Shown here: piece by piece, positions 34,021 to 42,745 of the stretch | Numbering within the stretch: position 1 is the first letter of the stretch | Layout: each line of letters begins with the position of its first letter | Assembly: GCA_900316365.1 (NCBI GenBank) | Contig: ONCO01000002.1 | Coordinates: 73,431-137,430 of the forward strand | DNA length: 64,000 bases | DNA from: an uncultured Erysipelotrichaceae bacterium | GTDB lineage: Bacteria; Bacillota_I; Bacilli_A; RFN20; CAG-826 | Direction: 5' to 3' | Position numbers and translations under genes: made by a program | The notes under the pieces: model-generated | The model's database searches: none | Seen by the model: the letters and a program-made list of their open reading frames with translations, nothing else | What the model was told of the DNA's origin: nothing

Positions 34021-35052
34021 TTATTTGCCGATGTAGTCCTTCAAGAAGCGGACGTCGTCGGTGTAGATACGGCGAATATCGTCGATGCCATAACGGAGCA
34101 TGGCGACGCGCTCGACGCCGACGCCAAAGGCGAAGCCGCTCCATTCTTTCGGGTCATAGCCGCAGGCCTCAAGGACCTTCGGGTTGACCATGCCGGCGCC
34201 AAGGATCTCAATCCAACCGGTGCCCTTGCAGGTCTTGCATCCTTTGCCGCCACAGGCGAAGCAAGAGACGTCAACCTCAACGCTTGGCTCGGTGAATGGG
34301 AAGTAAGAAGAACGGAGACGAATCTCCCTCTTCTCGCCGAACATCTTCTTCGCGAAGAGTTCAAGGGTGGCCTTTAAGTTGGCCATAGAGATATTGTGGT
34401 CCACCACTAAAGCCTCGATCTGGGCGAACTGGTGGCTATGGGTCATATCATCGTCATCGCGACGGTAGGCTTTGCCCGGGGAAATCATGCGGATTGGGGT
34501 CTTAACTTCTTTTTCCAACATGGTGTGGGCCTGGGCCGCGGAGGTCTGGGTGCGGAGCAAAAGATCGCTGCCCTCGAGATAATAGGTATCCTGCATATCG
34601 CGGGCTGGGTGATCCTTTGGAACGTTGAGGAGCTCGAAGTTGAAACGGTCGGTTTCGACGTCGCGTCCTTCGACGACCTGATAACCCATGTCGAGGAAGA
34701 TGTCGGTGACTTCGTCAATGACCGCGTAATACGGATTGATGTGGCCGATGTTCTTGTTTTTGGCTGGAAGGGTGATGTCGATCGCTTCCTTCTCGAGTCT
34801 TTCGGCGAGTTTCTTCTTCTCGATTTCCGCGCGCTTAGCCTGATAGGCGGCGGTCGCGGCGTTTCTCGCATCGTTGACCGCTTTGCCGAATGAGGCTTTC
34901 TCCTCTTTTGGGAGTTTGCCCATCTGGCTCATGAGTTGGCTGATTTCGCCTTTCTTGGAGAGATACTTGTTATAAGCCTCCTCCAAAGCGGACTCTGTGT
35001 CCGCGCTTCCGAATTCTTTTAGGGCTCTTTCGGTGATTTCGCTGATTTCCAT
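34021..35052 (-). CDS. pheS: Phenylalanine--tRNA ligase alpha subunit
   Basis: Class II catalytic subunit, 343 residues. An N-terminal coiled-coil arm binds tRNA. Motif 2 lies around residue 195-230, with RRDDDDMTHSHQFAQIE. The Cys-rich turn CFACGGKGCKTCKGTGW near residue 262 is typical of Firmicutes PheS. Motif 3 is GFAFGVGVERVAMLRYGI. AAGGAGGGG precedes the ATG right after the T-box terminator. Confidence 0.98.
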   Translation of the reverse strand: MEISEITERALKEFGSADTESALEEAYNKYLSKKGEISQLMSQMGKLPKEEKASFGKAVNDARNAATAAYQAKRAEIEKKKLAERLEKEAIDITLPAKNKNIGHINPYYAVIDEVTDIFLDMGYQVVEGRDVETDRFNFELLNVPKDHPARDMQDTYYLEGSDLLLRTQTSAAQAHTMLEKEVKTPIRMISPGKAYRRDDDDMTHSHQFAQIEALVVDHNISMANLKATLELFAKKMFGEKREIRLRSSYFPFTEPSVEVDVSCFACGGKGCKTCKGTGWIEILGAGMVNPKVLEACGYDPKEWSGFAFGVGVERVAMLRYGIDDIRRIYTDDVRFLKDYIGK

Positions 35053-35061
35053 TACGCCCCT

Positions 35062-35316
35062 CCTTGTAAAAAATAAAAAGACGGCCGGGAACGGTCATAC
35101 GACCGCGGTGCCATCCCAATTCGACATAAGATAGATGTCGCTCTTAAATCCCTTTAACGCTGGGCGCGGCCCATTTTCCTTCCGGGCATCCTCCAAGGTG
35201 AACTGGCGGAATCATCTTAGGATGGTCTCACTATCCATCCCTCCCTCAGAAGGTGATTGTCCCCGCTTTTTGCCTTTTCTTAGGACCGAGAGATATTCTA
35301 ATCCCTCTTTTCTTAA
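35062..35316 (-). promoter_or_regulatory. T-box leader of pheST (UUC specifier)
   Basis: The core reads GGATGGCACCGCGG, the usual phenylalanine variant with GGCACC. A terminator stem GCGGTCG/CGGCCGT with T5 follows (35077-35104 region). By alignment with the ileS and valS leaders, the specifier is TTC followed by A at complement 35200-35202, matching phenylalanine. Confidence 0.93.
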
Positions 35317-35326
35317 AAGAAAAAGG

Positions 35327-36052
35327 TTATTTGATGAGAGAAAAGCGCTGCATGAGGATGCCGCCCGCCACGCCGACGTTCAAAGAGTCGATGTTGGCGA
35401 TAGGGATCTTCACGTTGATATTGGTCTCGTTAAGGAGAGTTTGGCTGACCCCTTTGCCTTCATTGCCAAGCAATAAGCAAAGCTTACCTTCTGGAAGGGC
35501 GAAGTCGGTAAGAGAGACCGCTCTCTGCAAGGAAGTGCCGACGACGAAATAGCCGTCTTCCTTGAGTTTGTTGATAATCGTCTCTTCTTGATCCTGGAAG
35601 ATGTTAAGCATGAAGATGGCGCCTTGGCTGGCTAAAAGTGACTTCGCGTTATATGGGTCGCAAGAACCTTTGGTCAAGATGACGTCGTTATAGCCAAAGG
35701 CCAAAGCAGTCCTAAGCAAAGTGCCGATGTTGCCTGGATCTTGGACCTGATCAAGCATCAAGACGCGGCTAGAGGAAAGGCGCCCCACTTCTCTTTTCTT
35801 GCAGAGGGCGACGATGCCTTCTGGGTTCCTCGTTGATGAAAGCTTATCGATGATTTCATCGGTGACGAGATATAAAGGCGTGCCTTTGGTGTCGATTTCA
35901 CGTAGAGCGAAAACCGAGACGGCCAAACGGGCCTCAAGGGCCATCATGACGGTATGGAAGCCTTCGACGAGGAAATAATCCCCGATGTTCTTTTTGTAGG
36001 CGAAAGCCTCTAAGACCTTTGGGTTTTTGCGGCTGGTCAGCTTCTCACTCAT
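35327..36052 (-). CDS. TrmH/SpoU-family RNA 2'-O-methyltransferase (YsgA-like)
   Basis: 241 residues. A small N-terminal substrate-binding domain is followed by the knotted SPOUT domain with motifs LDQVQDPGNIGTLLRTA near residue 98, LLLGNEGKGVS near residue 191 and the C-terminal IANIDSLNVGVAGGILM. It modifies an unidentified ribose in rRNA or tRNA. It lies upstream of pheST, as ysgA does in B. subtilis. Its start overlaps the end of the metallopeptidase gene by 8 bp. Confidence 0.93.
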   Translation of the reverse strand: MSEKLTSRKNPKVLEAFAYKKNIGDYFLVEGFHTVMMALEARLAVSVFALREIDTKGTPLYLVTDEIIDKLSSTRNPEGIVALCKKREVGRLSSSRVLMLDQVQDPGNIGTLLRTALAFGYNDVILTKGSCDPYNAKSLLASQGAIFMLNIFQDQEETIINKLKEDGYFVVGTSLQRAVSLTDFALPEGKLCLLLGNEGKGVSQTLLNETNINVKIPIANIDSLNVGVAGGILMQRFSLIK

Positions 36053-36677
36053 ACATCTTCTTCCTCAATCTTGTATGGAGCCTTTTATACTCCGGGCAAT
36101 ATTTCAGCACCACATTATAGAATTTCTGGCTATGGTCGAACACATAATGATGGGCCAGTTCGTGCACCACCACCGAATCAATAATCTCGATTGGGTAATG
36201 GATGAGCACGCTGGCGAAGCATAAGGAATGGGTCTTCCTGGAGTTGGAGCCATAACGGGAGGACATCTTCTCCACCCTTACTTTGTAAGGCGGGAATACC
36301 CCCATCTCTTTTTCATATAACCTAACGCGTTCTTCGACTACCTTGAGGAGACGTTTTTTCAGATACATCTCGCGCTCTTTTTCGTCTTCGAACTCCGCTT
36401 CGATCTTTTCTCCCAAGATATAGACCCAGCCATCTCCATATGGCAAAGCGGCATCGACCTTCTTGCTTCTTTTGATTAGTTTAGGAAGGAATTCGCTGAC
36501 CATTTTGTCGATTCTTTCCACGCTTGAATAGTATGGGGCCGAGAGTCTTAAGGCATTCTCTTCTTTGCCCAAACGCAAAACGATATTCCTCATACGCTTG
36601 AAGGTGATTTTGGCGATATAGAGGTTACCGTTATAGGTGTAATTGCGATTAATGATCGTCCCAACTTTATACGACAT
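36045..36677 (-). CDS. YgjP/DUF45-type metal-dependent hydrolase
   Basis: 210 residues, cytoplasmic. The zincin motif HELAHHYVFDHSQKFY near residue 168 has HExxH plus the downstream His and conserved Phe typical of YgjP proteins (M48-like, SprT-related fold). SSRYGSNSRK near residue 127 matches the conserved family block. The biological substrate is not known for the family. It is divergent from the DUF523 gene across a 51-bp symmetric promoter region. A GGAG before the ATG may not be transcribed if the visible -10 is used. Confidence 0.85.
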   Translation of the reverse strand: MSYKVGTIINRNYTYNGNLYIAKITFKRMRNIVLRLGKEENALRLSAPYYSSVERIDKMVSEFLPKLIKRSKKVDAALPYGDGWVYILGEKIEAEFEDEKEREMYLKKRLLKVVEERVRLYEKEMGVFPPYKVRVEKMSSRYGSNSRKTHSLCFASVLIHYPIEIIDSVVVHELAHHYVFDHSQKFYNVVLKYCPEYKRLHTRLRKKMYE

Positions 36678-36687
36678 GACGTCTCCT

Positions 36688-36718
36688 AGTTTACTAAAGT
36701 AACTTGTTAAGGTAAACT
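36688..36718. promoter_or_regulatory. Symmetric divergent promoters, ygjP-like and DUF523 genes
   Basis: Plus strand: TTTACT (36690-36695), 17 bp, TAAACT (36713-36718). Minus strand: TTTACC (complement 36711-36716), 17 bp, TAAACT (complement 36688-36693). Each -35 overlaps the opposite -10, and each -10 lies exactly 10 nt from its ATG. The two promoters should exclude each other. Confidence 0.6.
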
Positions 36719-36728
36719 TTTGCCCGCA

Positions 36729-37457
36729 ATGAAAAAGATTTTAGTTTCAGCCTGCCTTCTAGGCACCCCTTGCCGCTTCGATGGAGCTAGCAAGAAATAC
36801 GAAGACATCGAAGAGCTTCGTAGGAAATATGACATCATCCCATTCTGCCCGGAAGTCGAAGGCGGCCTTAAGACCCCACGCACTCCGTGTGAGATTCGCG
36901 GTGGCAAGGTCATCAACAAGAAAGGCGAAGATTACACCAAGGCCTATATGCTCGGCGCTGAGAAAGCCCTCAAGCTCTGCAAATTCCTCGGCATCGAAGT
37001 CGCCATTCTCAAGGAGAACTCCCCTTCTTGCGGTACCAGCAAGATCCATAACGGCATGTTCGACGGCAAACTCATCAACGGCATGGGTCTCACCGCCAAG
37101 CTTTTGAGCGCCAATGGCATCAAGTGCTACAGCGAGAACACCGTCCTTGATTTCCTCGTTGAGGAAAAACAGAAAGAGGACGCGATCCACGAAGCCTTTT
37201 TAGCCAGAGAAGCCAAGAAAGCCGAGAGGAAAGCCGCGGCCGAAGAGGCCAAGAAGGCCAAAGAAGAAGCCAAAGCCAAGATGGACGAGAAGAAGCCATA
37301 TAAGAATGGCAAATTCTCCAAGAGACCATACGGCGGAAAGAAATTCGACAACTTCAAGAAGCCTTACCGCAAAGACGGCAAGAAGCCTTACAGCAAAGAC
37401 GGCAAGAAGTCTTTCTCCAAGCCATCTCGCAAGCCAAGCGACAAGAAACCATATTAA
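36729..37457 (+). CDS. DUF523 (TudS-like desulfurase) with basic repeat tail
   Basis: 242 residues. Residues 1-145 are a DUF523 domain with the conserved Cys blocks SACLLGTPCRFDG, FCPEVEGGLKTPR and KENSPSCGTSKI. Related TudS enzymes hold a [4Fe-4S] cluster and remove sulfur from thiouracil. Residues 150-185 are a Lys/Ala/Glu helix, and residues 190-242 are a strongly basic low-complexity tail with KPYxKDGKK repeats, not part of the usual domain. An upstream TTG at 36720 is less likely than the ATG at 36729. The ECF gene follows after 23 bp. Confidence 0.85.
   Translation: MKKILVSACLLGTPCRFDGASKKYEDIEELRRKYDIIPFCPEVEGGLKTPRTPCEIRGGKVINKKGEDYTKAYMLGAEKALKLCKFLGIEVAILKENSPSCGTSKIHNGMFDGKLINGMGLTAKLLSANGIKCYSENTVLDFLVEEKQKEDAIHEAFLAREAKKAERKAAAEEAKKAKEEAKAKMDEKKPYKNGKFSKRPYGGKKFDNFKKPYRKDGKKPYSKDGKKSFSKPSRKPSDKKPY
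37359..37406 (+). repeat. Two 24-bp tandem repeats in the DUF523 tail
   Basis: Units 37359-37382 and 37383-37406 are identical but for one base and encode KPYRKDGK and KPYSKDGK. A third, decayed copy (KSFSKPSRK) follows. Confidence 0.9.
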
Positions 37458-37480
37458 TGGAATAACAGCGAGGCGTTCGT

Positions 37481-38005
37481 ATGAGCCAGCAAAATCAAGT
37501 TAAGAGAATTGTAAATGTAGCCCTTTTCGGTGCGCTTTCATTTGTGTGCGCCCGTTTTTGCCAAATCCCTTTTGGGATTGGTTACCTAAATATCGGTGAC
37601 CTCATCATCATCCTCGCCGCGATGCTGGTGGGTCCAATCGACGGTGCCCTCGCAGGTATGATCGGCGGATGTTTCGCGGACCTCGCCGCGGGCTTTGGGA
37701 GCTTTATTCCCTTCACCATCGTCGCGAAGGCCTTGCTCGGTATCACCGTCGGTTATTCCTTCAAAGGCTTGGAGGATAAGAAATACGCCCCAATCGCCAT
37801 TTTCGCCGGCGCTTATGTCCAGGCCCACATCTACTTCTACGCCTATTATTCGCATAACTATGACGCATTCGAAGGCAACTACATCATCAGCGCCTTTACC
37901 TCCGCTTTCATGGACTTCCTCCAAGGCATCGTCTGCGGTATGGCGGCCTTACCTCTATATAGGGTCTTAAGCCGGATGAACTATTTCTCGGCGAAGTTAT
38001 CTTGA
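37481..38005 (+). CDS. ECF transporter S component (vitamin uptake)
   Basis: 174 residues, about five to six membrane helices. GYLNIGDLIIILAAMLVGP near residue 27 and GMIGGCFADLAAG near residue 57 are typical of substrate-binding S components that partner with a shared EcfAAT module, which lies outside this window. The vitamin cannot be assigned. GAGG lies about 8 bases before the ATG. It is probably co-transcribed with the DUF523 gene. Its end overlaps the convergent 82-residue gene by 25 bp. Confidence 0.88.
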   Translation: MSQQNQVKRIVNVALFGALSFVCARFCQIPFGIGYLNIGDLIIILAAMLVGPIDGALAGMIGGCFADLAAGFGSFIPFTIVAKALLGITVGYSFKGLEDKKYAPIAIFAGAYVQAHIYFYAYYSHNYDAFEGNYIISAFTSAFMDFLQGIVCGMAALPLYRVLSRMNYFSAKLS

Positions 38006-38229
38006 TCCTCCTCTTTGGAATCAAGCTCTTCTTTTAAGACCTTGCCTTCTTCGTTTTTGATATAGGCGCCACCTAAAAGGGTGCAGCCTAGCATCATGAA
38101 CCCGCCCATGACGATGGGATCATGACCCTTTAGCAGGACCCCTGCTCCACCTAATAAGAACAAGCCAAGCCCGGCGATAAGCATCACGAGCTTGGCGTTT
38201 TTGCATTTCTTGATTGAATACTCTTCCAT
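37981..38229 (-). CDS. Small two-helix membrane protein, unknown
   Basis: 82 residues with two hydrophobic helices (about 14-32 and 39-56) and an acidic, Lys-rich C-terminal tail. GAGG lies five bases before the ATG. Overlaps the ECF gene tail-to-tail. No family recognised. Confidence 0.7.
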   Translation of the reverse strand: MEEYSIKKCKNAKLVMLIAGLGLFLLGGAGVLLKGHDPIVMGGFMMLGCTLLGGAYIKNEEGKVLKEELDSKEEDQDNFAEK

Positions 38230-38252
38230 AAGACCTCGCTTTCCGGAGGAAA

Positions 38253-38283
38253 TAAAAAGCCCTCCTTTATATAAGTAGGAGGG
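38253..38283 (-). terminator. Terminator of the PucR-type regulator gene
   Basis: Minus-strand CCCTCCT-N10-AGGAGGG followed by CTTTTT. Confidence 0.92.
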
Positions 38284-38308
38284 AAATCTAATCTCGCATC
38301 GAAATATG

Positions 38309-38875
38309 TTATTTGACTCTCATGCGGAGATAGTAATCAAGGAGCATCGCGTTATGGTAATCGCGGATATCGACGCCTGAGGCTTCGATGAAGCGGTTTA
38401 ACCTATAGTTAAAGGTATTGCGATGGACGATTAATAAGTCTGCGGCTAATTTAGCGTCTAGCCCGGCGGATAAATAGGCTTTGCCAGTCTCTAAAAGCTC
38501 TTCTGGAAGAGAACGGAATAAGGCGCTTAAGAAGGCGAAGGAAGAGAAATCGCCAAAGGACATCTGCTTAAGGATGAGATCGCTCATGAAGGAGACTTGC
38601 CCTGGGTAATATTTCGGGGCGATGGAATGGAGCATCATCTCGGTCCAGCCATCATTCGCGTGGCTGATGACGAACGTGACTTCGTTGCCGGCGGCCTTCT
38701 CTTTCGCGACGAAAGAAAAAATCGAAAGCAACAAGGAATCGTCGGCGACGATTTCCCCTTCTTTCACCGAGACGAGACGGAAAGAATCAATCGAGCAGCC
38801 TTCTTTCTCAAAGAAGCCCTTAAGTTCATTGATATCGATTATTTCCTTAGAAAGGTAACAATAATGCCATTTCAT
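38309..38875 (-). CDS. PucR/CdaR-type helix-turn-helix regulator
   Basis: 188 residues. The C-terminal 60 residues match the PucR/CdaR HTH: AYLSAGLDAKLAADLLIVHRNTFNYRLNRF, then SGVDIRDYHNAMLLDYYLRM. The N-terminal part is too short for the usual GGDEF-like or purine-catabolism domains, and its ligand is unknown. The ATG at 38873-38875 is chosen over an upstream TTG (38923) because GATAAT lies 7 nt ahead of it. It is divergent from the ABC exporter genes across 111 bp, so it may regulate them. Confidence 0.83.
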   Translation of the reverse strand: MKWHYCYLSKEIIDINELKGFFEKEGCSIDSFRLVSVKEGEIVADDSLLLSIFSFVAKEKAAGNEVTFVISHANDGWTEMMLHSIAPKYYPGQVSFMSDLILKQMSFGDFSSFAFLSALFRSLPEELLETGKAYLSAGLDAKLAADLLIVHRNTFNYRLNRFIEASGVDIRDYHNAMLLDYYLRMRVK

Positions 38876-38882
38876 CGGCTCT

Positions 38883-38911
38883 ATTATCCCGATTCGAAAA
38901 GAATTAGGCAA
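38883..38911 (-). promoter_or_regulatory. Promoter of the PucR-type gene (near-leaderless)
   Basis: TTGCCT (complement 38906-38911), 17 bp, GATAAT (complement 38883-38888), 7 nt before the ATG. Confidence 0.6.
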
Positions 38912-38972
38912 CGAAGGTTTCAATTATTCGTCTTCTTTCGCGTGCGCTCGTGCATAAACTAGCCTATTGGGT

Positions 38973-38978
38973 TATCAT
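38973..38978 (+). promoter_or_regulatory. -10 box of the ABC exporter operon
   Basis: TATCAT ending 8 nt before the ATG at 38987, with no Shine-Dalgarno. The -35 is weak. Confidence 0.45.
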
Positions 38979-38986
38979 TTCGACGT

Positions 38987-40786
38987 ATGACTTTTTGGAA
39001 GACCGCATGGAAATTAATGAAGGGGGCTAGAGGGCTCTACCTCCTCTCGATGATCGTCCAGACTCTGGTCGTTTTCTCCACGCTTTTCACGACCTTCCTT
39101 TCCAAGGTCCTTACCGATACCTTGATGGCCTCTTTTAATGGCGAGCCTCTTGTGGCCGATTCCCTGCTCGAAGGCTGGGCTATCAACATCATCACCTTTG
39201 GCGCTGGAGAGGAATATCTCCTCGACCACCTCTATATCCTGCCGATCGCTATCCTCGTCAGCGGTCTACTCTCCGCCTTATTAACCTGCTTACGCTTCTT
39301 CACCAGGGTCAAAGCCAGCGCCACCATCAACAAGACCTCTCAGATGGCGGTATTTAGCAAAATCACCGAACTGCCTTATGCCCATTTCAAGAAGACAAAG
39401 TCCGGTGAATTGCTCCAGACGGCCACCAGGGACCTCGATGTTTTCCGCCGCTTCATCATGCAGGACTTCGGCTCCATCAACTACACCTTCTGGATGGTTC
39501 TTATCTGCTTAAGCGTGCTCCTATCTTTGAACTGGAAATACACCCTTATCTCCTTCTCACCGTTCCCAATCATGTTTATCTATAGCTTCTTCCTTATCAA
39601 GAAGGTCCGCTCTCTATATAGAGAGACCGATGATAGCGAGGCGAGGATGACCGATAAGATTGCCGAGAATCTCAATGCCGTCCGCATCGTCAAAGCCTAT
39701 AACGCGGAGACTTATGAAATCGCGGAATTCGAAGGGAAGCTCAAGGATTACCGCAAGCACTTCATCTCCTGGCGTAAGTTCTCCTCCTTCTTCTTTTCCT
39801 CCAGCGACATCTTCGTCTTCGGCGCGGATGCCATTTCCTTAATCTATGGTTTGGCCCTTTGCTTCAACGGGGAGATTAAGCCTGGCACCTTAGTCGTGGC
39901 CGTAAGCTTTGTCTCAATGACCGTCTGGCCATTAAGAAACGTGGCCACCATCCTTTCTAATGTCGGTCAGGTTTTAGCCTCCGTCGACCGCATCAACTTA
40001 ATCCTTAATGCCGAAACGGAAGATAGGAAAAGCGGGCTTACCCCGGAAATCAAAGGACATATTGTCTTTGACCACGTCTCCTACCATTATGAAGACGAAG
40101 ATAGCGGGGTCATCAAAGATGTCTCCTTCGAAGTTAAGCCAGGGCAAACCATCGCCATCATGGGCAAAACCGGTTCTGGAAAGAGCACCCTGCTTTCCTT
40201 ATTGACCCGTCTTTACGATTACACCGGCGGGGAGATTCTCCTTGACGGCACGCCTTTAAAAGACATCCAGAAAGAGCATCTTCGCCATAATATCGTCCCA
40301 GTCCTTCAGGACCCATTCCTTTTCTCCAAGAGCATCTACGAAAACATCAGATTGGCCAATAAAGACGCGACCAGGGCAGAGATCGAAAGATCCGCCAAGA
40401 TCGCCGCGGTACATGAGACCATCTCATCCTTTAAGGATGGCTATGACACCCCAGTAGGCGAAAAAGGCGTCACCCTTTCAGGCGGCCAAAAGCAAAGGGT
40501 CGCGATCGCCAGAACCATCGCCAGCAAAGCGCCGATCCTTTTATTCGACGACTCTTTAAGCGCGGTCGATACCGAGACCGACTTAGAGATCCGTTCCCAT
40601 TTAAAGGAACTCGGTAGTAGCGTAACCACTATCATCATCACCCACAGGGTCATGACCGCCAAAGACGCCGACTTAATCGTCGTTTTGGATGATGGCCGCG
40701 TTTCGGAAATGGGTAAGCACGAAGACTTAATCAAACAGGAAGGGCTCTACAAGGACATCTACGAAATTCAGAGCCAAACCGCATAA
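38987..40786 (+). CDS. ABC exporter half-transporter, degenerate-site subunit
   Basis: 599 residues: six membrane helices (about 15-310) and an ATPase domain. Walker A is GKTGSGKSTLLS near residue 392 and the signature is LSGGQKQR. The Walker B segment reads ILLFDDSLSAVD, with Asp instead of the catalytic Glu. This is the hallmark of the non-hydrolysing site in heterodimeric exporters such as BmrCD or TM287/288. The partner with an intact site follows after 15 bp. Export of drugs, lipids or peptides is possible; the substrate is unknown. Confidence 0.95.
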   Translation: MTFWKTAWKLMKGARGLYLLSMIVQTLVVFSTLFTTFLSKVLTDTLMASFNGEPLVADSLLEGWAINIITFGAGEEYLLDHLYILPIAILVSGLLSALLTCLRFFTRVKASATINKTSQMAVFSKITELPYAHFKKTKSGELLQTATRDLDVFRRFIMQDFGSINYTFWMVLICLSVLLSLNWKYTLISFSPFPIMFIYSFFLIKKVRSLYRETDDSEARMTDKIAENLNAVRIVKAYNAETYEIAEFEGKLKDYRKHFISWRKFSSFFFSSSDIFVFGADAISLIYGLALCFNGEIKPGTLVVAVSFVSMTVWPLRNVATILSNVGQVLASVDRINLILNAETEDRKSGLTPEIKGHIVFDHVSYHYEDEDSGVIKDVSFEVKPGQTIAIMGKTGSGKSTLLSLLTRLYDYTGGEILLDGTPLKDIQKEHLRHNIVPVLQDPFLFSKSIYENIRLANKDATRAEIERSAKIAAVHETISSFKDGYDTPVGEKGVTLSGGQKQRVAIARTIASKAPILLFDDSLSAVDTETDLEIRSHLKELGSSVTTIIITHRVMTAKDADLIVVLDDGRVSEMGKHEDLIKQEGLYKDIYEIQSQTA

Positions 40787-40801
40787 GGAAAGGAGGGAAG
40801 T

Positions 40802-42745
40802 ATGGCAAATCGTTCATTCGAAGAAGAAAAGCTGCCGGAGAAACTTAATTTCGGCGTCTGGCTGAAAATCGGCAAATATGCCATCAAGCATTGGCTTCTT
40901 TTAAGCCTGCTCGCCATCACCATGATCCTCTCCTCCTTCTACGATTCATCCTTCGCTCCCTCGATGAATAAAGCGGCGATCGATATCATCGATACCTTAT
41001 CATCCCAAAACGCTTTGGGCGGAGACGTCTGGAATATGATGCTCACCCCGAAATTCTTAGGCATCGAAGTCACGATGTCCTTTAAGGCTTACCTGATTCT
41101 CTTCTGCGTGATGATTCTCGTTAGAAGCGTCACCATCTTCTGCATCTTCTTCTTAACCAACTACATCGGCATGCTCATCATGGTTGATTTGCGTAGGGAC
41201 ACCTTCGAGAAGATCCAGTTGCTCTCCTTCTCTTATTTCGATAAGACCAGCTCCGGTTGGCTCATCGCCCGTATGCAAAACGACACCTCCTCCATCGGCG
41301 ACACCCTCTCTTGGGGCATCATCCAGATGGTTTGGGGCGTTTTGGACATCGTCTTCACCTTAATCACCATGTTTACCATGGATTGGAGACTCTCCCTTAT
41401 CGTCGCCGCTTCCCTCCCAATCGTCATCATCATCGTCCCGATATTCGAGAAAGCCGTCCTGAAAAGACATAGAACGGCCAGAAACGCCTATAGCCATTAT
41501 GTCGGCTGGTTAGCCGAAAGCATCGACGGGGCGAAGACCATCAAAACCTTGGCTATCGAAGATAAGGTCGTCGATGAAGCTGACGAAATCACCACCGACG
41601 TCATGAAGAAGAGATTCCGTGCCGGAAGAGTAAACGCCTTCTTCCAGCCGGCTATTTCCCTTATCTCGACCATGATGGTCGCCCTCGTCATTTTCATCGG
41701 CTTAATAGCGAAAACCGACCCAAAGTGGCCTATCTCCATTGCCCTCATCGTCGTCTTCACCAATTTCATCAGGCAGATCTATAACCCAATCCAGGAGATT
41801 GCCGAGACCTTCTCTGAATTCATGGCCACCCAGGCGGGCGCCGAAAAGGTCATGCAGCTTCTTGAGGCCGAACCAGCCATCCAAGACAAAAAGGAAGTCG
41901 TCGATAAATATGGCGACTTGCTCCATCCGAAAGAAAAGAACTACGAGAAGGTCGAGGGGGAAATCACTTTCGATGGGGTCGATTTCGATTACGGTAACGG
42001 CGTCAAGGTAATCGATAACCTTAATCTTAAGATTAAAAAAGGCACATCTTTGGCTATCGTCGGCGAAACCGGCTCCGGCAAGACCACTACCGTCAACCTC
42101 TTATGCCGTTTCTATGAGCCGACAAGCGGCAAGATCCTCATCGACGGCATCGATTATATGGAGAGGTCTTTAGGCTGGCTTAGAAGCAATATCGGTTACG
42201 TCCAGCAAACGCCATATGTCTTTACCGGCACCTTCAAGGAGAATATTTCCTATGGCAACCACAACGCGAGCCAAGAAGAGATAGAAAAGGCCGCGAAGAT
42301 GGTCGGCATCCATGATTTCATCATGTCTCAGCCTGATGGCTATGACACGTATTTAAAAGACGGCGGAGGAAACTTATCCCAGGGCCAAAAGCAATTAATC
42401 AGCTATGCCCGCGCGATCATCCGTAATCCTGCCATCCTCATTCTTGATGAGGCCACTTCCTCCATCGATACCGAAACCGAGAGATCGCTCCAAGAGGCCA
42501 CCGCAAGCTTATTGAAAGGCAGGACCTCCATCGTCATCGCCCACCGTCTATCCACCATCGTCGGCTGCGATAGAATCCTTCTTTTGGAACATGGCAAAAT
42601 CAAAGAGGACGGCGACCATAAGAGCCTTATGGAAAAGAAAGGCGAATACTACAAGCTCTATATGAACCAATTCCGCGACCTCGCGATCGACGAGCAGATT
42701 GACGATTATAAGAAGAACATCAAAGGAAAGGGCATAAAACTCTAA
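40802..42745 (+). CDS. ABC exporter half-transporter, catalytic subunit
   Basis: 647 residues with six membrane helices (about 30-360), Walker A GETGSGKTTTVN near residue 418, signature LSQGQKQ and Walker B AILILDEATSSID with the catalytic Glu. It should form a heterodimer with the preceding protein. AAAGGAGGG lies 6 bases before the ATG. The stop overlaps the ylmH start (TAATG). Confidence 0.96.
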   Translation: MANRSFEEEKLPEKLNFGVWLKIGKYAIKHWLLLSLLAITMILSSFYDSSFAPSMNKAAIDIIDTLSSQNALGGDVWNMMLTPKFLGIEVTMSFKAYLILFCVMILVRSVTIFCIFFLTNYIGMLIMVDLRRDTFEKIQLLSFSYFDKTSSGWLIARMQNDTSSIGDTLSWGIIQMVWGVLDIVFTLITMFTMDWRLSLIVAASLPIVIIIVPIFEKAVLKRHRTARNAYSHYVGWLAESIDGAKTIKTLAIEDKVVDEADEITTDVMKKRFRAGRVNAFFQPAISLISTMMVALVIFIGLIAKTDPKWPISIALIVVFTNFIRQIYNPIQEIAETFSEFMATQAGAEKVMQLLEAEPAIQDKKEVVDKYGDLLHPKEKNYEKVEGEITFDGVDFDYGNGVKVIDNLNLKIKKGTSLAIVGETGSGKTTTVNLLCRFYEPTSGKILIDGIDYMERSLGWLRSNIGYVQQTPYVFTGTFKENISYGNHNASQEEIEKAAKMVGIHDFIMSQPDGYDTYLKDGGGNLSQGQKQLISYARAIIRNPAILILDEATSSIDTETERSLQEATASLLKGRTSIVIAHRLSTIVGCDRILLLEHGKIKEDGDHKSLMEKKGEYYKLYMNQFRDLAIDEQIDDYKKNIKGKGIKL

